Origin: Buttiauxella gaviniae
Lineage (GTDB): Bacteria; Pseudomonadota; Gammaproteobacteria; Enterobacterales; Enterobacteriaceae
Assembly (NCBI RefSeq): GCF_040786275.1
Contig: NZ_JBFMVT010000002.1
Span: forward strand, 1,364,001-1,428,000
Length of the DNA: 64,000 nucleotides
Direction: 5' to 3'
The position numbers and the translations under genes were made by a program. A model generated the notes under the pieces. That model saw only the letters and a list, made by a program, of their open reading frames with translations. It had not been told where the DNA came from and did no database searches. Shown here piece after piece: positions 9,407 to 20,343 of this stretch (its first letter is position 1; every line of letters starts with the position of its first letter).

Positions 9407-10291
9407 CTATTGCTGGTCCGATTCTGCCAGGTCATCTTGCTCCTGGCCCAAGAGCGCTAATTCCAACAATGCATAACGATGCTCAACGTAGTTGTGTACG
9501 TTGTTAGCGACCGCTAACTTGAACAGTGCCGTGGCGCTGTCCTTTTCCCCCAGACTTAGGTAGTACTTACCTAAATAGAAGTTGGTTTCACTGAGATGCT
9601 CAGCGAGCGAGGTGTTATCCGTTGCGTCCGCCTCGAGGCGTTCCATTAACGTTTTTTCGTTAATGTTCCCCAGGTAGAACTCGACAATGTTCCATCCCCA
9701 TTGCTCTTTATCCGATTTATCGAAGCGCTGTTGTAACGCAACTTTGGCCTGTTTAGCGTCAATATTGCTTTCGGCAATATAGAGCCACAGACTGCGGAAC
9801 GGATCATTGGGATCGTCTTGATAAAACGCTAGCAGATCATCTTGCGCTAAACGATAACGACCACCGTAATAGAGGGCGATACCGCGATTTAAATGCGCGT
9901 AGTTGTAAGTTGGATCAAGCTCAAGTACAGAATCAAACGCTTCATAGGCAGCATCAAAATTGCCTGCCTGCGTTAAATATATACCTAAGTAATTGAATAC
10001 TTCAGGCATATCGGGGCGGATTGCCAGCGCTTGTGAAAAATCATTTCGCGCCAGAGCCCGCAAGCCGAGGCTATCATACAACACTCCGCGCTCATATAAA
10101 AGCTGTGCGCGTTCATCATCGGTTAAAGCCCGGCTGGCAAGTATCTGTTCCATGCGCGCAAGAATGACTTCTTGCTGCAAAGTCGGCTGCAATGGCACCG
10201 CCAGGACTTCGCTTTTACGCCAGGCAGAGTTGCTGCATCCTGCAAGCGTGAGAGCTGTCGCAACGAAACACCAGCGCAAAAAAGGCCTCAT
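9407..10291 (-). CDS. nlpI: Outer-membrane lipoprotein NlpI (TPR protein)
   Basis: A 294-residue lipoprotein of the same length as E. coli NlpI. The signal peptide ends in the lipobox LTLAGC with Cys19. The body holds TPR repeats, seen for example in the segments around residues 60-160 ([41 protein letters not shown]). NlpI is an adaptor for the periplasmic protease Prc and murein endopeptidases. The start at 10291 (MRPFLRWC) follows a gggag box; the 32-codon upstream extension lacks a signal peptide. Confidence 0.96.
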   Translation of the reverse strand: MRPFLRWCFVATALTLAGCSNSAWRKSEVLAVPLQPTLQQEVILARMEQILASRALTDDERAQLLYERGVLYDSLGLRALARNDFSQALAIRPDMPEVFNYLGIYLTQAGNFDAAYEAFDSVLELDPTYNYAHLNRGIALYYGGRYRLAQDDLLAFYQDDPNDPFRSLWLYIAESNIDAKQAKVALQQRFDKSDKEQWGWNIVEFYLGNINEKTLMERLEADATDNTSLAEHLSETNFYLGKYYLSLGEKDSATALFKLAVANNVHNYVEHRYALLELALLGQEQDDLAESDQQ

Positions 10292-10408
10292 TTCCCACTC
10301 CCGAAGACAACAAAAGTATGACGTCCTGTCCGCCGGCTCTAAAACGAGACTCCCTGCCCCGTAATAAACAGCTCTCCATGTTGCCATGGAGAGCTTAATC
10401 GGTATCGC

Positions 10409-12538
10409 TTACTCAGCTTCTGGTGCAGCTGGTGCTGCGCTTTCTGCTGGAGACTGCTCAGTCGCTTCTTTGATGCTCAGACGAACGCGACCCTGACGGT
10501 CAACTTCCAGTACTTTAACTGGAACTTCTTGACCCATTTGCAGGTAGTCAGTCACTTTCTCTACACGCTTGTCAGCGATTTGAGAGATGTGTACCAGACC
10601 TTCTTTACCGCCGCCGATAGCAACAAATGCACCGAAATCAACGATACGAGTCACTTTACCATTGTAGATACGACCCACTTCGATTTCAGCTGTGATCTCT
10701 TCGATACGACGAATTGCGAATTTCGCTTTGTCGCCATCGGTCGCAGCAATCTTAACAGTGCCGTCATCTTCGATTTCAATGGTAGTACCGGTTTCTTCGG
10801 TCAACGCACGAATCACAGAACCACCCTTACCGATCACATCTTTGATCTTGTCTGGGTTGATTTTGATGGTGTGAATACGTGGAGCGAACTCAGAGATATC
10901 GCCACGCGGAGCGTTGATAGCCTGTTCCATTACGCCAAGGATATGCAGACGCGCACCTTTAGCCTGGTTCAGAGCCACCTGCATGATTTCGCGGGTGATA
11001 CCTTCGATTTTGATATCCATCTGCAGGGCAGAAATACCTTCACGGCTACCAGCAACTTTAAAGTCCATGTCGCCCAAGTGATCTTCATCACCCAGAATGT
11101 CAGACAGAACAACAAAGTTGTCGCCTTCTTTCACGAGGCCCATCGCAATACCGGCTACTGCGGCTTTGATTGGCACGCCTGCGTCCATCAGTGCCAGAGA
11201 AGCACCACAAACGGAAGCCATGGAAGAAGAACCGTTGGATTCAGTGATTTCAGACACTACACGCACGGTGTATGGGAAGCGATCGGCTTCTGGCATAACA
11301 GCCAACACGCCACGCTTAGCCAGACGACCGTGACCAATCTCACGACGCTTCGGTGAACCGACCATGCCGGTTTCGCCTACGGAGTACGGAGGGAAGTTGT
11401 AGTGGAACAGGAAGCTATCGGTACGCTCGCCCATCAACTCATCCAGGTTCTGCGCATCACGAGCGGTACCCAGAGTGGCAGTAACCAGCGCCTGAGTTTC
11501 GCCACGAGTGAACAGTGCGGAACCGTGAGTACGTGGCAGAACGCCAGTACGCACATCCAGACCACGGATCATGTCTTTTTCACGGCCATCGATGCGCAGT
11601 TCGCCTGCCAGAATACGGCTACGAACAACGTTTTTCTCGATAGCGTGCAGAATATCGCTCACTTCGCCAGCATCAAGAGTTTCGTCTTCTGCAGACAGTG
11701 CCGCGATAACGTCAGATTTGATAACGTCAACTTGCGCGTAACGTTCTTGCTTATCAGTGATACGGTAAGCATCGCTCAGGCGAGATTCAGCAAGTGCAGC
11801 AACGCGCGCGTTCAGCGCTTCGTTAGCGGCTTCTGGCTGCCAATCCCAACGTGGTTTACCCGCTTCAGCAACCAGAGAGTTGATGTTCTGGATAACAACT
11901 TGCTGTTGGTCGTGACCGAATACTACCGCGCCCAGCATCTGGTCTTCGCTCAGCAGTTCAGCTTCGGATTCAACCATCAGCACCGCGCCTTCGGTACCGG
12001 CAACAACCAGGTCCAGCTTACTGGTTTTCAGTTCGTCAGCAGTTGGGTTCAGAACATATTGGTCATTGATGTAACCAACACGTGCAGCACCAATTGGGCC
12101 ATTGAATGGAATACCAGACAGGCTCAGAGCAGCAGAAGCACCGATCATGGCAACGATGTCAGGGTGAACCTGTGGGTTTACAGAAACCACAGTTGCGATA
12201 ACCTGAACTTCGTTCACGAAGCCTTCCGGGAACAGCGGACGCACTGGGCGGTCAATCAGACGCGCGATCAGTGTTTCGCCTTCGCTTGGACGGCCTTCAC
12301 GGCGGAAGAAGCTGCCTGGAATACGACCAGCAGCGTAAGTACGCTCTTGGTAGTTAACGGTCAGTGGGAAGAAATCCTGACCTGCTTTCGCTTTTTTCTG
12401 ACCGACTACGGTCACGAATACTGCAGTGTCGTCCATGCTTACCATAACTGCTGCGGTAGCCTGGCGAGCCATCATGCCGGTCTCTAAAGTGACCGTATGC
12501 TGACCGTATTGAAATTTACGGACAATCGGATTTAGCAA
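10409..12538 (-). CDS. pnp: Polynucleotide phosphorylase
   Basis: A 709-residue 3'-5' exoribonuclease and degradosome component. It has two RNase PH domains, then a KH domain ([20 protein letters not shown]) and an S1 domain ([28 protein letters not shown]). The start is a TTG at 12538, with AAGGA 7 bases upstream; E. coli pnp also starts with TTG and its protein begins with the same [15 protein letters not shown]. The acidic Ala/Pro-rich tail is slightly shorter than in E. coli. An RNase III-type leader hairpin precedes it. Confidence 0.97.
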   Translation of the reverse strand: MLNPIVRKFQYGQHTVTLETGMMARQATAAVMVSMDDTAVFVTVVGQKKAKAGQDFFPLTVNYQERTYAAGRIPGSFFRREGRPSEGETLIARLIDRPVRPLFPEGFVNEVQVIATVVSVNPQVHPDIVAMIGASAALSLSGIPFNGPIGAARVGYINDQYVLNPTADELKTSKLDLVVAGTEGAVLMVESEAELLSEDQMLGAVVFGHDQQQVVIQNINSLVAEAGKPRWDWQPEAANEALNARVAALAESRLSDAYRITDKQERYAQVDVIKSDVIAALSAEDETLDAGEVSDILHAIEKNVVRSRILAGELRIDGREKDMIRGLDVRTGVLPRTHGSALFTRGETQALVTATLGTARDAQNLDELMGERTDSFLFHYNFPPYSVGETGMVGSPKRREIGHGRLAKRGVLAVMPEADRFPYTVRVVSEITESNGSSSMASVCGASLALMDAGVPIKAAVAGIAMGLVKEGDNFVVLSDILGDEDHLGDMDFKVAGSREGISALQMDIKIEGITREIMQVALNQAKGARLHILGVMEQAINAPRGDISEFAPRIHTIKINPDKIKDVIGKGGSVIRALTEETGTTIEIEDDGTVKIAATDGDKAKFAIRRIEEITAEIEVGRIYNGKVTRIVDFGAFVAIGGGKEGLVHISQIADKRVEKVTDYLQMGQEVPVKVLEVDRQGRVRLSIKEATEQSPAESAAPAAPEAE

Positions 12539-12611
12539 AATAATATCCTTAATAATCTTTGGTAGCAGGTGATTGCACATGCTCCGTTTAACCCGATCTC
12601 TATCGCATCCT

Positions 12612-12667
12612 CGCGACTAATGACAACCCTGACCCGCCCATGCGGATAAAGCCTCTCATTAGCCGCG
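12612..12667 (-). promoter_or_regulatory. pnp leader stem-loop (RNase III / PNPase autoregulation)
   Basis: CGCGACTAATGA (12612-12623) pairs with TCATTAGCCGCG (12656-12667) with one mismatch, making a long hairpin in the 5' leader of the pnp mRNA, about 75 bp before the TTG start. In E. coli the pnp leader forms a double-stranded stem that RNase III cuts and PNPase then degrades to repress its own translation. Position and shape fit that role. Confidence 0.65.
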
Positions 12668-12738
12668 CGAACCTCTGCAACAAAGATCACACCCTGCAAC
12701 AATACATTAGTTTCCATAGAATTGCTGCCATCTGGTTG

Positions 12739-12767
12739 AAAAAAGGGGCCTTAAAAGGCCCCTTTTT
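12739..12767 (-). terminator. Bidirectional terminator after rpsO
   Basis: AAAAAAGGGGCC ttaaaa GGCCCCTTTTT is a 6-bp GC stem flanked by A and T tracts. On the minus strand it ends rpsO; on the plus strand it would end an SraG-type RNA. In E. coli the rpsO terminator lets part of the transcription through into pnp. Confidence 0.88.
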
Positions 12768-12783
12768 CTGAAACTCGCAAGAC

Positions 12784-13101
<318 letters not shown>

Positions 13102-13206
13102 TCAGCAACTCCAGTGCACATTCACACGACTGTTAAACAGAAATGTGAATGTTAAGCCGCGCTATTTTACCTGTAGCAACCTGTTATCGCAAGGCAACTA
13201 CGAGTA

Positions 13207-14151
13207 TCACACGGGGTACTCTACGACCAGACGGCGAGGCGCTACGCGTCCATCGTCATCAATTTCAGCCATGCCGATAAATTTCCCTTCATCGCCTTCG
13301 GTAACGCGAACCAGGCCTTCTGCAGGGCTACCAGCGACTTGCACCGGCTGTCCATTCTTGAAGTAACCCGCAACCGCAGGTAATAAATTCACGATTGGGA
13401 AGTCCGAAGCAGGGCTGTCCATCGGCATCAGAAGTGGATCTAACAGCACAGACGGATCAATTTCTTGCTCTTGCGCTTGTTCAAGCAAAGCATTCAATTG
13501 TTCAAGCGTTACCATACGGTCAACAGGATATTTGCTCACCGCAAGGCGGCGCAGGAAAGTCACATGAGCACCGCAACCGAGTTTTTCACCTAAATCATCA
13601 GTGATGGTGCGAATGTACGTCCCTTTTGAACAGTGAATTTCCAGCTCAAGCTCATTACCTTCATGGCGAATAAACAGCAGTTCGTAGACGATAATAGAAC
13701 GCGCTTCACGCGGCACTTCAATACCCTGGCGTGCATACTCATACAGAGGCTTACCTTGATATTTCAGCGCTGAGTACATCGAGGGAACTTGCTGCGTTTC
13801 ACCACGGAAGCTGTCTAAAGCCGCTGCCAACTCGTGTTCGGTAAAGTTTACCGGACGTTCCTGAACAATGGTGCCATCGGCATCAGAAGTGTCCGTACGC
13901 TGCCCAAGGCGGGCAATCACACGGTAGCGCTTATCGGAGTCCAGCAGGTAACGTGAGAACTTCGTCGCTTCACCCAAGCAAATCGGCAGCATTCCGGTTG
14001 CCAGTGGGTCAAGCGCTCCGGTATGACCGGCACGGTTAGCGTTATAAATACGCTTAACTTTCTGCAATGCATCGTTTGAAGACAAGCCCTGAGGCTTATC
14101 TAACAACAGCACACCGTGGATATCACGACCACGACGACGAGGACGACTCAT
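13207..14151 (-). CDS. truB: tRNA pseudouridine(55) synthase TruB
   Basis: A 314-residue enzyme that makes pseudouridine 55 in the T-loop of tRNAs and also acts as a tRNA chaperone. The catalytic Asp lies in [14 protein letters not shown] near residue 48. A C-terminal PUA-type domain follows. The length equals E. coli TruB. The start overlaps the rbfA stop by one base (TAATG), which indicates coupling. Confidence 0.97.
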   Translation of the reverse strand: MSRPRRRGRDIHGVLLLDKPQGLSSNDALQKVKRIYNANRAGHTGALDPLATGMLPICLGEATKFSRYLLDSDKRYRVIARLGQRTDTSDADGTIVQERPVNFTEHELAAALDSFRGETQQVPSMYSALKYQGKPLYEYARQGIEVPREARSIIVYELLFIRHEGNELELEIHCSKGTYIRTITDDLGEKLGCGAHVTFLRRLAVSKYPVDRMVTLEQLNALLEQAQEQEIDPSVLLDPLLMPMDSPASDFPIVNLLPAVAGYFKNGQPVQVAGSPAEGLVRVTEGDEGKFIGMAEIDDDGRVAPRRLVVEYPV

Positions 14152-14555
14152 TAATCCTCCTTGCTGTCATCCGTATCGTTTACACGACGCTCATCATCGT
14201 TTCTGATGACGTTAGAAACCAGATTCGACATGCGCATACCTTCAACCAACGAGTTGTCGTAGAAGAAGGTCAGTTCAGGCACAATACGCAGGCGCATCGC
14301 TTTGCCCAGCAAAGAGCGAATATAACCAGAAGCATCTTGCAGAACTTTGATGCCTTCTTTGACTGCGGCTTCGTCTTTATCATTCAGGAAGGTCACAAAT
14401 ACTTTGGCATAAGCCAGATCGCGTGACACTTCAACACCAGAAACGGTGGTCATCATACCCAAACGCGGGTCTTTAATTTCGCGCTGCAGGATAATTGCGA
14501 TCTCTTTCTGCAATTCCTGAGAAACACGCTGAGGGCGACCAAATTCTTTCGCCAT
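14151..14555 (-). CDS. rbfA: 30S ribosome-binding factor RbfA
   Basis: A 134-residue KH-fold factor that binds immature 30S subunits and is needed for 16S rRNA 5' end maturation and growth in the cold. The N-terminus [20 protein letters not shown] and the [12 protein letters not shown] segment match E. coli RbfA. The start was set at 14555 rather than the longer frame at 14573. It lies between infB and truB in the nusA-infB operon. Confidence 0.96.
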   Translation of the reverse strand: MAKEFGRPQRVSQELQKEIAIILQREIKDPRLGMMTTVSGVEVSRDLAYAKVFVTFLNDKDEAAVKEGIKVLQDASGYIRSLLGKAMRLRIVPELTFFYDNSLVEGMRMSNLVSNVIRNDDERRVNDTDDSKED

Positions 14556-14625
14556 AATAAATTCTCCATACAAATCGGGGGGCGCTCGGCCCCCCTAAAG
14601 ATATTAGCTATTTGTTCGGCTGATA

Positions 14626-17307
14626 TCAGGCGATGGTACGCTGGATTTCGATGATTTCGAAGACTTCGATCACATCGCCAACACGCACATCGTTGTAGTT
14701 CTTCACGCCGATACCACATTCCATGCCGTTACGAACTTCGTTCGCGTCATCTTTGAAGCGGCGCAGGGATTCCAGCTCACCTTCATAGATAACAACGTTG
14801 TCGCGCAGTACACGGATTGGGTTGTGACGTTTGACCACACCTTCGGTAACCATACAACCTGCGATTGCGCCAAATTTCGGTGATTTGAACACGTCGCGAA
14901 CTTCGGCCAGGCCGAGGATCTGTTGTTTGAGTTCCGGAGACAGCATGCCGCTCATTGCCGCTTTCACTTCGTCAATCAGATGATAGATGACGGAGTAGTA
15001 ACGTAGATCCAAGCTTTCTGATTCAATTACGCGGCGAGCAGATGCATCGGCACGAACGTTGAAGCCAACGAGGATTGCGTTGGAAGCTGCTGCAAGCGTA
15101 GCGTCAGTCTCAGTGATACCACCCACGCCAGAACCGATGATTTTAACTTTAACTTCATCAGTTGACAGTTTCAGCAGGGAATCGCTGATCGCTTCTACAG
15201 AACCCTGAACGTCAGCTTTCAGCACAACGTTAACTTCTGACACTTCGCCTTCAGTCATGTTGGCGAACATGTTTTCCAGTTTAGATTTCTGCTGGCGAGC
15301 CAGTTTAACTTCGCGGAATTTACCCTGACGGTACAGAGCAACTTCGCGAGCTTTTTTCTCGTCACGAACAACTGTTACTTCATCGCCCGCTGCCGGCACA
15401 CCGGACAGACCAAGGATTTCAACAGGAATAGATGGACCCGCTTCTGCGACTTCTCGACCCATTTCGTCACGCATTGCACGAACACGGCCATATTCGAAAC
15501 CACAAAGAACGATGTCGCCTTTGTTCAGTGAACCTTCACGAACCAGAACAGTTGCTACCGGGCCACGACCTTTATCCAGGAAGGATTCGATAACAACACC
15601 GCTTGCCATGCCTTCACGCATTGCTTTCAGTTCGAGAACTTCAGCTTGCAGCAGGATTGCGTCCAGCAATTCGTCAATACCGGTACCCGCTTTCGCAGAC
15701 ACATGTACAAACTGGCTTTCACCGCCCCACTCTTCTGGCATGATGCCGTACTGAGACAGTTCCTGCTTAACGCGGTCTGGATCAGCTTCTGGCTTATCAA
15801 TTTTGTTTACTGCAACCACTACCGGCACCTGCGCCGCTTTCGCGTGCTGGATTGCTTCGATAGTTTGTGGCATTACGCCATCGTCTGCAGCCACAACCAG
15901 AACAACGATATCCGTTGCCTGAGCACCACGAGCACGCATAGAAGTAAACGCTGCGTGGCCTGGGGTATCCAGGAAGGTGATCATGCCGTTGTCAGTTTCG
16001 ACGTGGTATGCACCAATGTGCTGGGTAATACCACCCGCTTCGCCAGACGCCACTTTAGTAGAACGAATGTAATCAAGCAGAGAGGTTTTACCGTGGTCAA
16101 CGTGACCCATGATAGTAACAACCGGTGCGCGAGCTTCTGCTACTGCATCGGTGTCACGGTCGCTCATCAGCGCCTCTTCCAGCTCGTTTTCACGACGCAG
16201 GATAACTTTGTGGCCCATCTCTTCGGCAACCAGTTGTGCGGTTTCCTGGTCGATGACCTGGTTAATGGTTGCCATAGCACCCAGTTTCATCATCGCTTTG
16301 ATGACCTGAGAGCCTTTAACAGCCATTTTGTTTGCCAGTTCTGCAACAGTTACGGTTTCGCCAATGATGACGTCACGGTTAACTGCCTGCGCAGGCTTGT
16401 TGAAGCCTTGCTGCAGTGAACTTGGTTTACGCTTGCCTTTACCACCACGAACCGCAGCACGCGCTTCTTCACGATCAGCTTTAGACTCACCGTGTTTGCC
16501 GCCTTTCTTCTGGCGAGGTGCTTTAGTAGTAGCAGTACGAGCACGAGTGCGACCTGCTTCAACTTCACGGTCGTTTTCGTCTTCGGCCTGACGCGCATGT
16601 TGGGAAGTGGTTACATGGTAATCAGATTTGTCGTCTTCCACTTTCTCTTCTTCCGTCCACACACCTGCGTTAGCTTCAGCCATTTTACGGGCCTCTTCAG
16701 CTACACGACGGGCGTCTTCTTCTAACTTGCGACGGGCTTCTTCTTCCGCTTTACGCTTAAGCTCAGCAGCTTCTGCTTCGCGGCGGGCTTTGTCTGCCTG
16801 GGCGCTTTTCGTCATATCGTCTTGATTGCTCACTTTGTCTTTTTCCGCAGCTTCACGTTTCGCTTTGTCAGCGGCTTCACGCTTAGCTTTCTCTTCAGCT
16901 TCACGTTTAGCTTTTTCTTGCGCCTCACGTTTGGCAGCTTCCTGCGCCTCACGTTGGGCTTGCTCTTCCGCTTCACGCTGCGCCTGTTCTTCCGCGGCAA
17001 GACGTTCTGTCTCTTGCGGATCACGTTTCACAAAGGTGCGCTTCTTGCGGACTTCGATTTGTACCGATTTACTTTTCCCACCGGTACCTGGAATGTTTAA
17101 AGTACTGCGCGTTTTGCGCTGTAATGTCAACTTATCTGGCGCAGAACCATGTTCACGGTTCAGGTGCGCCAGTAATGTCTGTTTCTCTTGGGCTGAGACA
17201 GAATCATCAGCAGCCTTAGGGATCCCTGCATCAGCAAATTGCTGTACCAGGCGGTCCACGGAGGTCTGAATCTCTGCGGCCAGCGCTTTTACGGTTACAT
17301 CTGTCAT
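14626..17307 (-). CDS. infB: Translation initiation factor IF-2
   Basis: An 893-residue GTPase that brings initiator tRNA to the 30S subunit. The N-domain ([20 protein letters not shown]) is followed by a long charged coiled-coil at about residues 100-220 built from AKREAEEK-type repeats. The G domain starts near residue 400 with [12 protein letters not shown] and has DTPGH and NKID. Shorter IF2-beta/gamma forms from internal starts are known in E. coli. Length is within a few residues of E. coli (890). Confidence 0.97.
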   Translation of the reverse strand: MTDVTVKALAAEIQTSVDRLVQQFADAGIPKAADDSVSAQEKQTLLAHLNREHGSAPDKLTLQRKTRSTLNIPGTGGKSKSVQIEVRKKRTFVKRDPQETERLAAEEQAQREAEEQAQREAQEAAKREAQEKAKREAEEKAKREAADKAKREAAEKDKVSNQDDMTKSAQADKARREAEAAELKRKAEEEARRKLEEDARRVAEEARKMAEANAGVWTEEEKVEDDKSDYHVTTSQHARQAEDENDREVEAGRTRARTATTKAPRQKKGGKHGESKADREEARAAVRGGKGKRKPSSLQQGFNKPAQAVNRDVIIGETVTVAELANKMAVKGSQVIKAMMKLGAMATINQVIDQETAQLVAEEMGHKVILRRENELEEALMSDRDTDAVAEARAPVVTIMGHVDHGKTSLLDYIRSTKVASGEAGGITQHIGAYHVETDNGMITFLDTPGHAAFTSMRARGAQATDIVVLVVAADDGVMPQTIEAIQHAKAAQVPVVVAVNKIDKPEADPDRVKQELSQYGIMPEEWGGESQFVHVSAKAGTGIDELLDAILLQAEVLELKAMREGMASGVVIESFLDKGRGPVATVLVREGSLNKGDIVLCGFEYGRVRAMRDEMGREVAEAGPSIPVEILGLSGVPAAGDEVTVVRDEKKAREVALYRQGKFREVKLARQQKSKLENMFANMTEGEVSEVNVVLKADVQGSVEAISDSLLKLSTDEVKVKIIGSGVGGITETDATLAAASNAILVGFNVRADASARRVIESESLDLRYYSVIYHLIDEVKAAMSGMLSPELKQQILGLAEVRDVFKSPKFGAIAGCMVTEGVVKRHNPIRVLRDNVVIYEGELESLRRFKDDANEVRNGMECGIGVKNYNDVRVGDVIEVFEIIEIQRTIA

Positions 17308-17331
17308 GCTGTTCCTTCCTGCTACAGTTTA

Positions 17332-18819
17332 TTACGCTTCGCCGCCAAACCAGCAGATATTGCGAGCAGCCATAATTAATTCACCGGCCTTCTCGTTTGT
17401 TAAACCTTCAATATCTGACAGATCGTCGACACCTTGCTCAGCCAGGTCTTCCAGCGAGCTCACACCGCGCGAAGCGAGTTTAAAGGCCAGGTTGCGATCC
17501 ATACCTTCGAGGTTCAGCAGATCCTCTTTAGGTTTGTTATCGCCCAGGCTTTCTTCCTGCGCCAAAGCCAGTGTGGTGAGGGCGTTTTTGGCGCGATCAC
17601 GTAATGCTTCCACTGTATCTTCATCAAGGCCATCAACTTCCAACAGCTCTTTCATCGGCACATAGGCCAATTCTTCCAGAGTGGAGAAACCTTCTTCTAC
17701 CAATACAGTGGCGAAGTCCTCGTCGATGTCGAGGTATTTGGTAAAGGTATCAATGGCAGCATGTGCTTCAGCCTGATGCTTAGCTTGCAGATCATCAACG
17801 GTCATCACGTTGAGTTCCCAGCCGCTCAGTTGTGCAGCCAGGCGAACGTTTTGACCGTTACGACCGATTGCCTGTGCCAGATTGCCTGCCTCTACCGCGA
17901 TATCCATTGTATGTTTGTCTTCATCGACCACAATGGAAGCCACGTCTGCTGGTGCCATAGCATTGATAACAAACTGCGCTGGGTTATCGTCCCACAGCAC
18001 AATATCAATACGCTCACCGCCCAGCTCTGTGGAAACTGCCTGAACACGCGCACCGCGCATACCCACACAAGCACCAACCGGGTCGATACGCTTATCGTTA
18101 GTTTTCACAGCGATTTTCGCACGAGAACCAGGATCACGAGCAGCAGCTTTAATTTCAATAACTTCTTCGCCAATTTCCGGTACTTCAATGCGGAACAGTT
18201 CGATCAGCATTTCTGGCTTGGCACGGCTTACAAACAGTTGAGCACCACGAGCTTCCGGACGCACAGCGTAAAGAACACCGCGGATACGGTCGCCTGGGCG
18301 GAAGTTTTCACGCGGCAGCATGTCTTCACGAAGAATAACAGCTTCAGCGTTGCTACCGAGATCAAGAGAGATATTCTCGCGGTTAACTTTTTTCACCACG
18401 CCCGTGATGATTTCACCTTCATGTTCGCGGAACTGATCAACTACCATTGCACGTTCAGCTTCACGTACTTTTTGTACGATAACCTGTTTTGCAGTCTGAG
18501 TAGTGATACGGTCGAAGGTCACAGATTCAATCTGGTCTTCCACATATTCGCCAACATTCAGCTCTGGATCTTCGAATTGAGCTGCATCAAGGGTGATTTC
18601 ACGCGTTGGTTGGGTAACTTCTTCAACAATGACCCAACGGCGGAAGGTATCAAAGTCACCACTTTTACGATCGATGCTGACGCGCACATCAATCTCTTGT
18701 TCGTATTTTTTCTTGGTCGCTGTTGCCAGTGCACTTTCCAGCGCTTCGAAAATCTTCTCACGCGGCAATGATTTTTCGTTGGAAACTGCTTCTACAACAG
18801 CCAAAATTTCTTTGTTCAT
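17332..18819 (-). CDS. nusA: Transcription termination/antitermination protein NusA
   Basis: A 495-residue RNA polymerase-binding factor, the same length as in E. coli. In order it has an N-terminal polymerase-binding domain, an S1 domain near 135-200, two KH domains (200-345; [14 protein letters not shown] and [14 protein letters not shown]) and two acidic repeats that bind RpoA and lambda N-type factors. It ends 24 bp before infB in the rimP-nusA-infB operon. Confidence 0.98.
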   Translation of the reverse strand: MNKEILAVVEAVSNEKSLPREKIFEALESALATATKKKYEQEIDVRVSIDRKSGDFDTFRRWVIVEEVTQPTREITLDAAQFEDPELNVGEYVEDQIESVTFDRITTQTAKQVIVQKVREAERAMVVDQFREHEGEIITGVVKKVNRENISLDLGSNAEAVILREDMLPRENFRPGDRIRGVLYAVRPEARGAQLFVSRAKPEMLIELFRIEVPEIGEEVIEIKAAARDPGSRAKIAVKTNDKRIDPVGACVGMRGARVQAVSTELGGERIDIVLWDDNPAQFVINAMAPADVASIVVDEDKHTMDIAVEAGNLAQAIGRNGQNVRLAAQLSGWELNVMTVDDLQAKHQAEAHAAIDTFTKYLDIDEDFATVLVEEGFSTLEELAYVPMKELLEVDGLDEDTVEALRDRAKNALTTLALAQEESLGDNKPKEDLLNLEGMDRNLAFKLASRGVSSLEDLAEQGVDDLSDIEGLTNEKAGELIMAARNICWFGGEA

Positions 18820-18846
18820 CCTGGGTTTTCACCTCAATCCAAACTA

Positions 18847-19299
18847 TTAAAAGTGGGGTACCAGGTTCGCTTTCTGGATGTTGCTCAGCGCGAACACTTC
18901 ATCTTTGCCTTCCACCGTGACCGTGATCATCTCACCTTCTACGGCTTTAATAATACCCTGCCATTTACGACGGTTTTGCACAGCCATTCGCAACACAATG
19001 CTCACTTCTTCGCCGGTAAAGCGAACGTAATGCTCACTCGTGAACATTGGGCGATCGAGGCCAGGTGAGGAAACTTCCAGGTTGTAAGCCACAGTGATAG
19101 GGTCTTCGACATCCAGTACTGCACTTACCTGGTGACTGACATCAGCACAATCATCAACATTGATGCCATCTTCACTATCAATATAGATGCGCAGTGTGGA
19201 TTGGCGACCTCGGACAAATTCGATACCGACCAATTCATAGCCCAGCGCCTCGACTGGTGCTGAAATCATCTCTGTTAATTTTTGCTCTAATGTGGACAA
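18847..19299 (-). CDS. rimP: Ribosome maturation factor RimP
   Basis: A 150-residue factor for 30S assembly, the first protein gene after metY. The start is a TTG at 19299 preceded by GGGGGTGGG; this gives the E. coli length and N-terminus ([11 protein letters not shown]). The ATG at 19329 would add ten residues with no homology, lying in the U-tract of a terminator. Conserved segments include [20 protein letters not shown] and [10 protein letters not shown]. Confidence 0.93.
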   Translation of the reverse strand: MSTLEQKLTEMISAPVEALGYELVGIEFVRGRQSTLRIYIDSEDGINVDDCADVSHQVSAVLDVEDPITVAYNLEVSSPGLDRPMFTSEHYVRFTGEEVSIVLRMAVQNRRKWQGIIKAVEGEMITVTVEGKDEVFALSNIQKANLVPHF

Positions 19300-19316
19300 G
19301 CCCACCCCCAAGACAT

Positions 19317-19336
19317 AAAAAAAGGGCATATAGCCC
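19317..19336 (-). terminator. Second terminator between metY and rimP
   Basis: On the minus strand GGGC tata tGCCC is followed by seven T, just ahead of the rimP TTG. Together with the stronger hairpin upstream it should shorten metY transcripts while letting some polymerase enter rimP-nusA-infB, the arrangement known from E. coli. Confidence 0.65.
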
Positions 19337-19358
19337 AGTTATTCTGAAGTCAGATAAC

Positions 19359-19384
19359 AAAAAACCCCGATAAATCGGGGCTTT
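19359..19384 (-). terminator. Terminator downstream of metY
   Basis: On the minus strand AGCCCCGA ttta TCGGGG TTTTTT is a strong intrinsic terminator about 125 bp after tRNA-fMet. A perfect palindrome (GCCGCAATTGCGGC, 19404-19417) lies between it and the tRNA. Confidence 0.9.
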
Positions 19385-19510
19385 ATATAACTGAACCCTG
19401 TATGCCGCAATTGCGGCCCGGACACTATCCAGGAGAATTTTTTTCTAAATTCTTCGCGAATACACCGGTCGATGTTCACAGTATATTTGAAAAAGAACTC
19501 TCAGGGAAAG

Positions 19511-19587
<77 letters not shown>

Positions 19588-19646
19588 TCCGAAAACGTGG
19601 CAAATACTACGCCAGAATTGCATTAAATGCAAGAATTGCTGGGATT

Positions 19647-19733
19647 TGGTACCGAGGACGGGACTTGAACCCGTAAGCCCAATCGGGCACTACCACCTCA
19701 AGGTAGCGTGTCTACCAATTCCACCACCTCGGC
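19647..19733 (-). tRNA. leuU: tRNA-Leu (GAG)
   Basis: An 87-nt class II tRNA with a long variable arm (UGCCCGAUUGGGCU) and encoded CCA. The anticodon loop reads CUUGAGG, giving anticodon GAG (leuU). In E. coli, leuU follows secG and is separated from metY by argG and yhbX; here only 59 bp separate the two tRNAs. Confidence 0.97.
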
Positions 19734-19781
19734 ACTTTGCGTACAACAATCAAATCTTGCTGTACAGAAGCTTACTACTTA

Positions 19782-20111
19782 TTACTGCGGGATATCGCTG
19801 CTCGGCTTGGTAGGTGCCGCTGGCTGTGACTCAGTTTTTGTTGGCTGAGTTAAATTATCCCACACACTTCCTTTATCGGTTTTGTTGGTATTGAGGTTAC
19901 CCAGTACCAGGCTGATAATAAAGAACAGTGTTGCTAACACAGCGGTCATGCGGGTCATGAAATTACCAGAACCACTTGAACCAAACAGTGTAGCGGAAGC
20001 GCCTGCTCCGAAGGAGGCTCCCATATCAGCGCCTTTACCTTGTTGCAGCATGATAAGACCAACAAGGCCTAAGGCTACAATAAGGAAAATAACTAAAAGA
20101 GCTTCGTACAT
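19782..20111 (-). CDS. secG: Protein-export membrane protein SecG
   Basis: A 109-residue subunit of the SecYEG translocon. Two membrane segments are visible (ALLVIFLIVALGLVGLIML and MTAVLATLFFIISLVLG) with the conserved GASFGAGASATLFGSSGSGNF loop between them. The start at 20111 (MYEALLV) matches E. coli; the 12-codon upstream extension is dropped. It precedes leuU on the same strand. Confidence 0.97.
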   Translation of the reverse strand: MYEALLVIFLIVALGLVGLIMLQQGKGADMGASFGAGASATLFGSSGSGNFMTRMTAVLATLFFIISLVLGNLNTNKTDKGSVWDNLTQPTKTESQPAAPTKPSSDIPQ

Positions 20112-20294
20112 AATCAACCTGTTCCTTGCGGGATTACCGCATACCAAAGCTTCAAACCAGTCAAGCGGATACGTTTAAGTTTACCCACTGAAGCGGGTGA
20201 GAATACTAACCAAAGCCTTCGATCTGCGCAAGGGCAATTTATTCACATTTTGCTGACTGCGGAAAAAAACAGCAATACATTTGCCTTTGTTTAG

Positions 20295-20322
20295 AAAAAA
20301 GGCGGCACTTGCCGCCTTTTTA
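20295..20322 (-). terminator. Terminator after glmM
   Basis: GGCGGCA ctt TGCCGCC type hairpin (AAAAAAGGCGGCACTTGCCGCCTTTTT) immediately downstream of glmM, ending in a run of T on the minus strand. The A-tract on the other side makes it symmetrical. Confidence 0.88.
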
Positions 20323-20343
20323 CACAATTTACGGGATGAACTT

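Larger units (their letters stand above)
12590..12768 (+). ncRNA. sraG: SraG-like sRNA candidate between pnp and rpsO
   Basis: E. coli encodes SraG in the pnp-rpsO gap on the strand opposite both genes. Here the plus strand has a strong terminator at the right place (GGGGCC ttaaaa GGCCCC TTTTT, ending near 12767), and the gap is of similar size. The 5' end is a guess because I see no clear promoter. The same hairpin terminates rpsO on the other strand. The call rests on position and terminator rather than on a base-by-base match. Confidence 0.4.

Noticed and set aside
11402-12487. 361-codon plus-strand ORF opposite pnp
   Set aside because: It is a shadow of pnp with a His/Gln/Thr/Phe-rich translation typical of antisense frames; pnp itself is unmistakable.
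12532-12717. 61-codon minus-strand ORF (METNVLLQGVIFVAEV...) in the rpsO-pnp gap
   Set aside because: It coincides with the pnp leader hairpin and overruns the pnp TTG start. No ribosome site or known homologue is recognised, and the region is better explained as leader RNA.
17761-18771. 336-codon plus-strand ORF opposite nusA, and the similar frame at 23341-24228 opposite ftsH
   Set aside because: Both are antisense shadows of well-conserved genes, with unusual amino acid composition and no domain signature.
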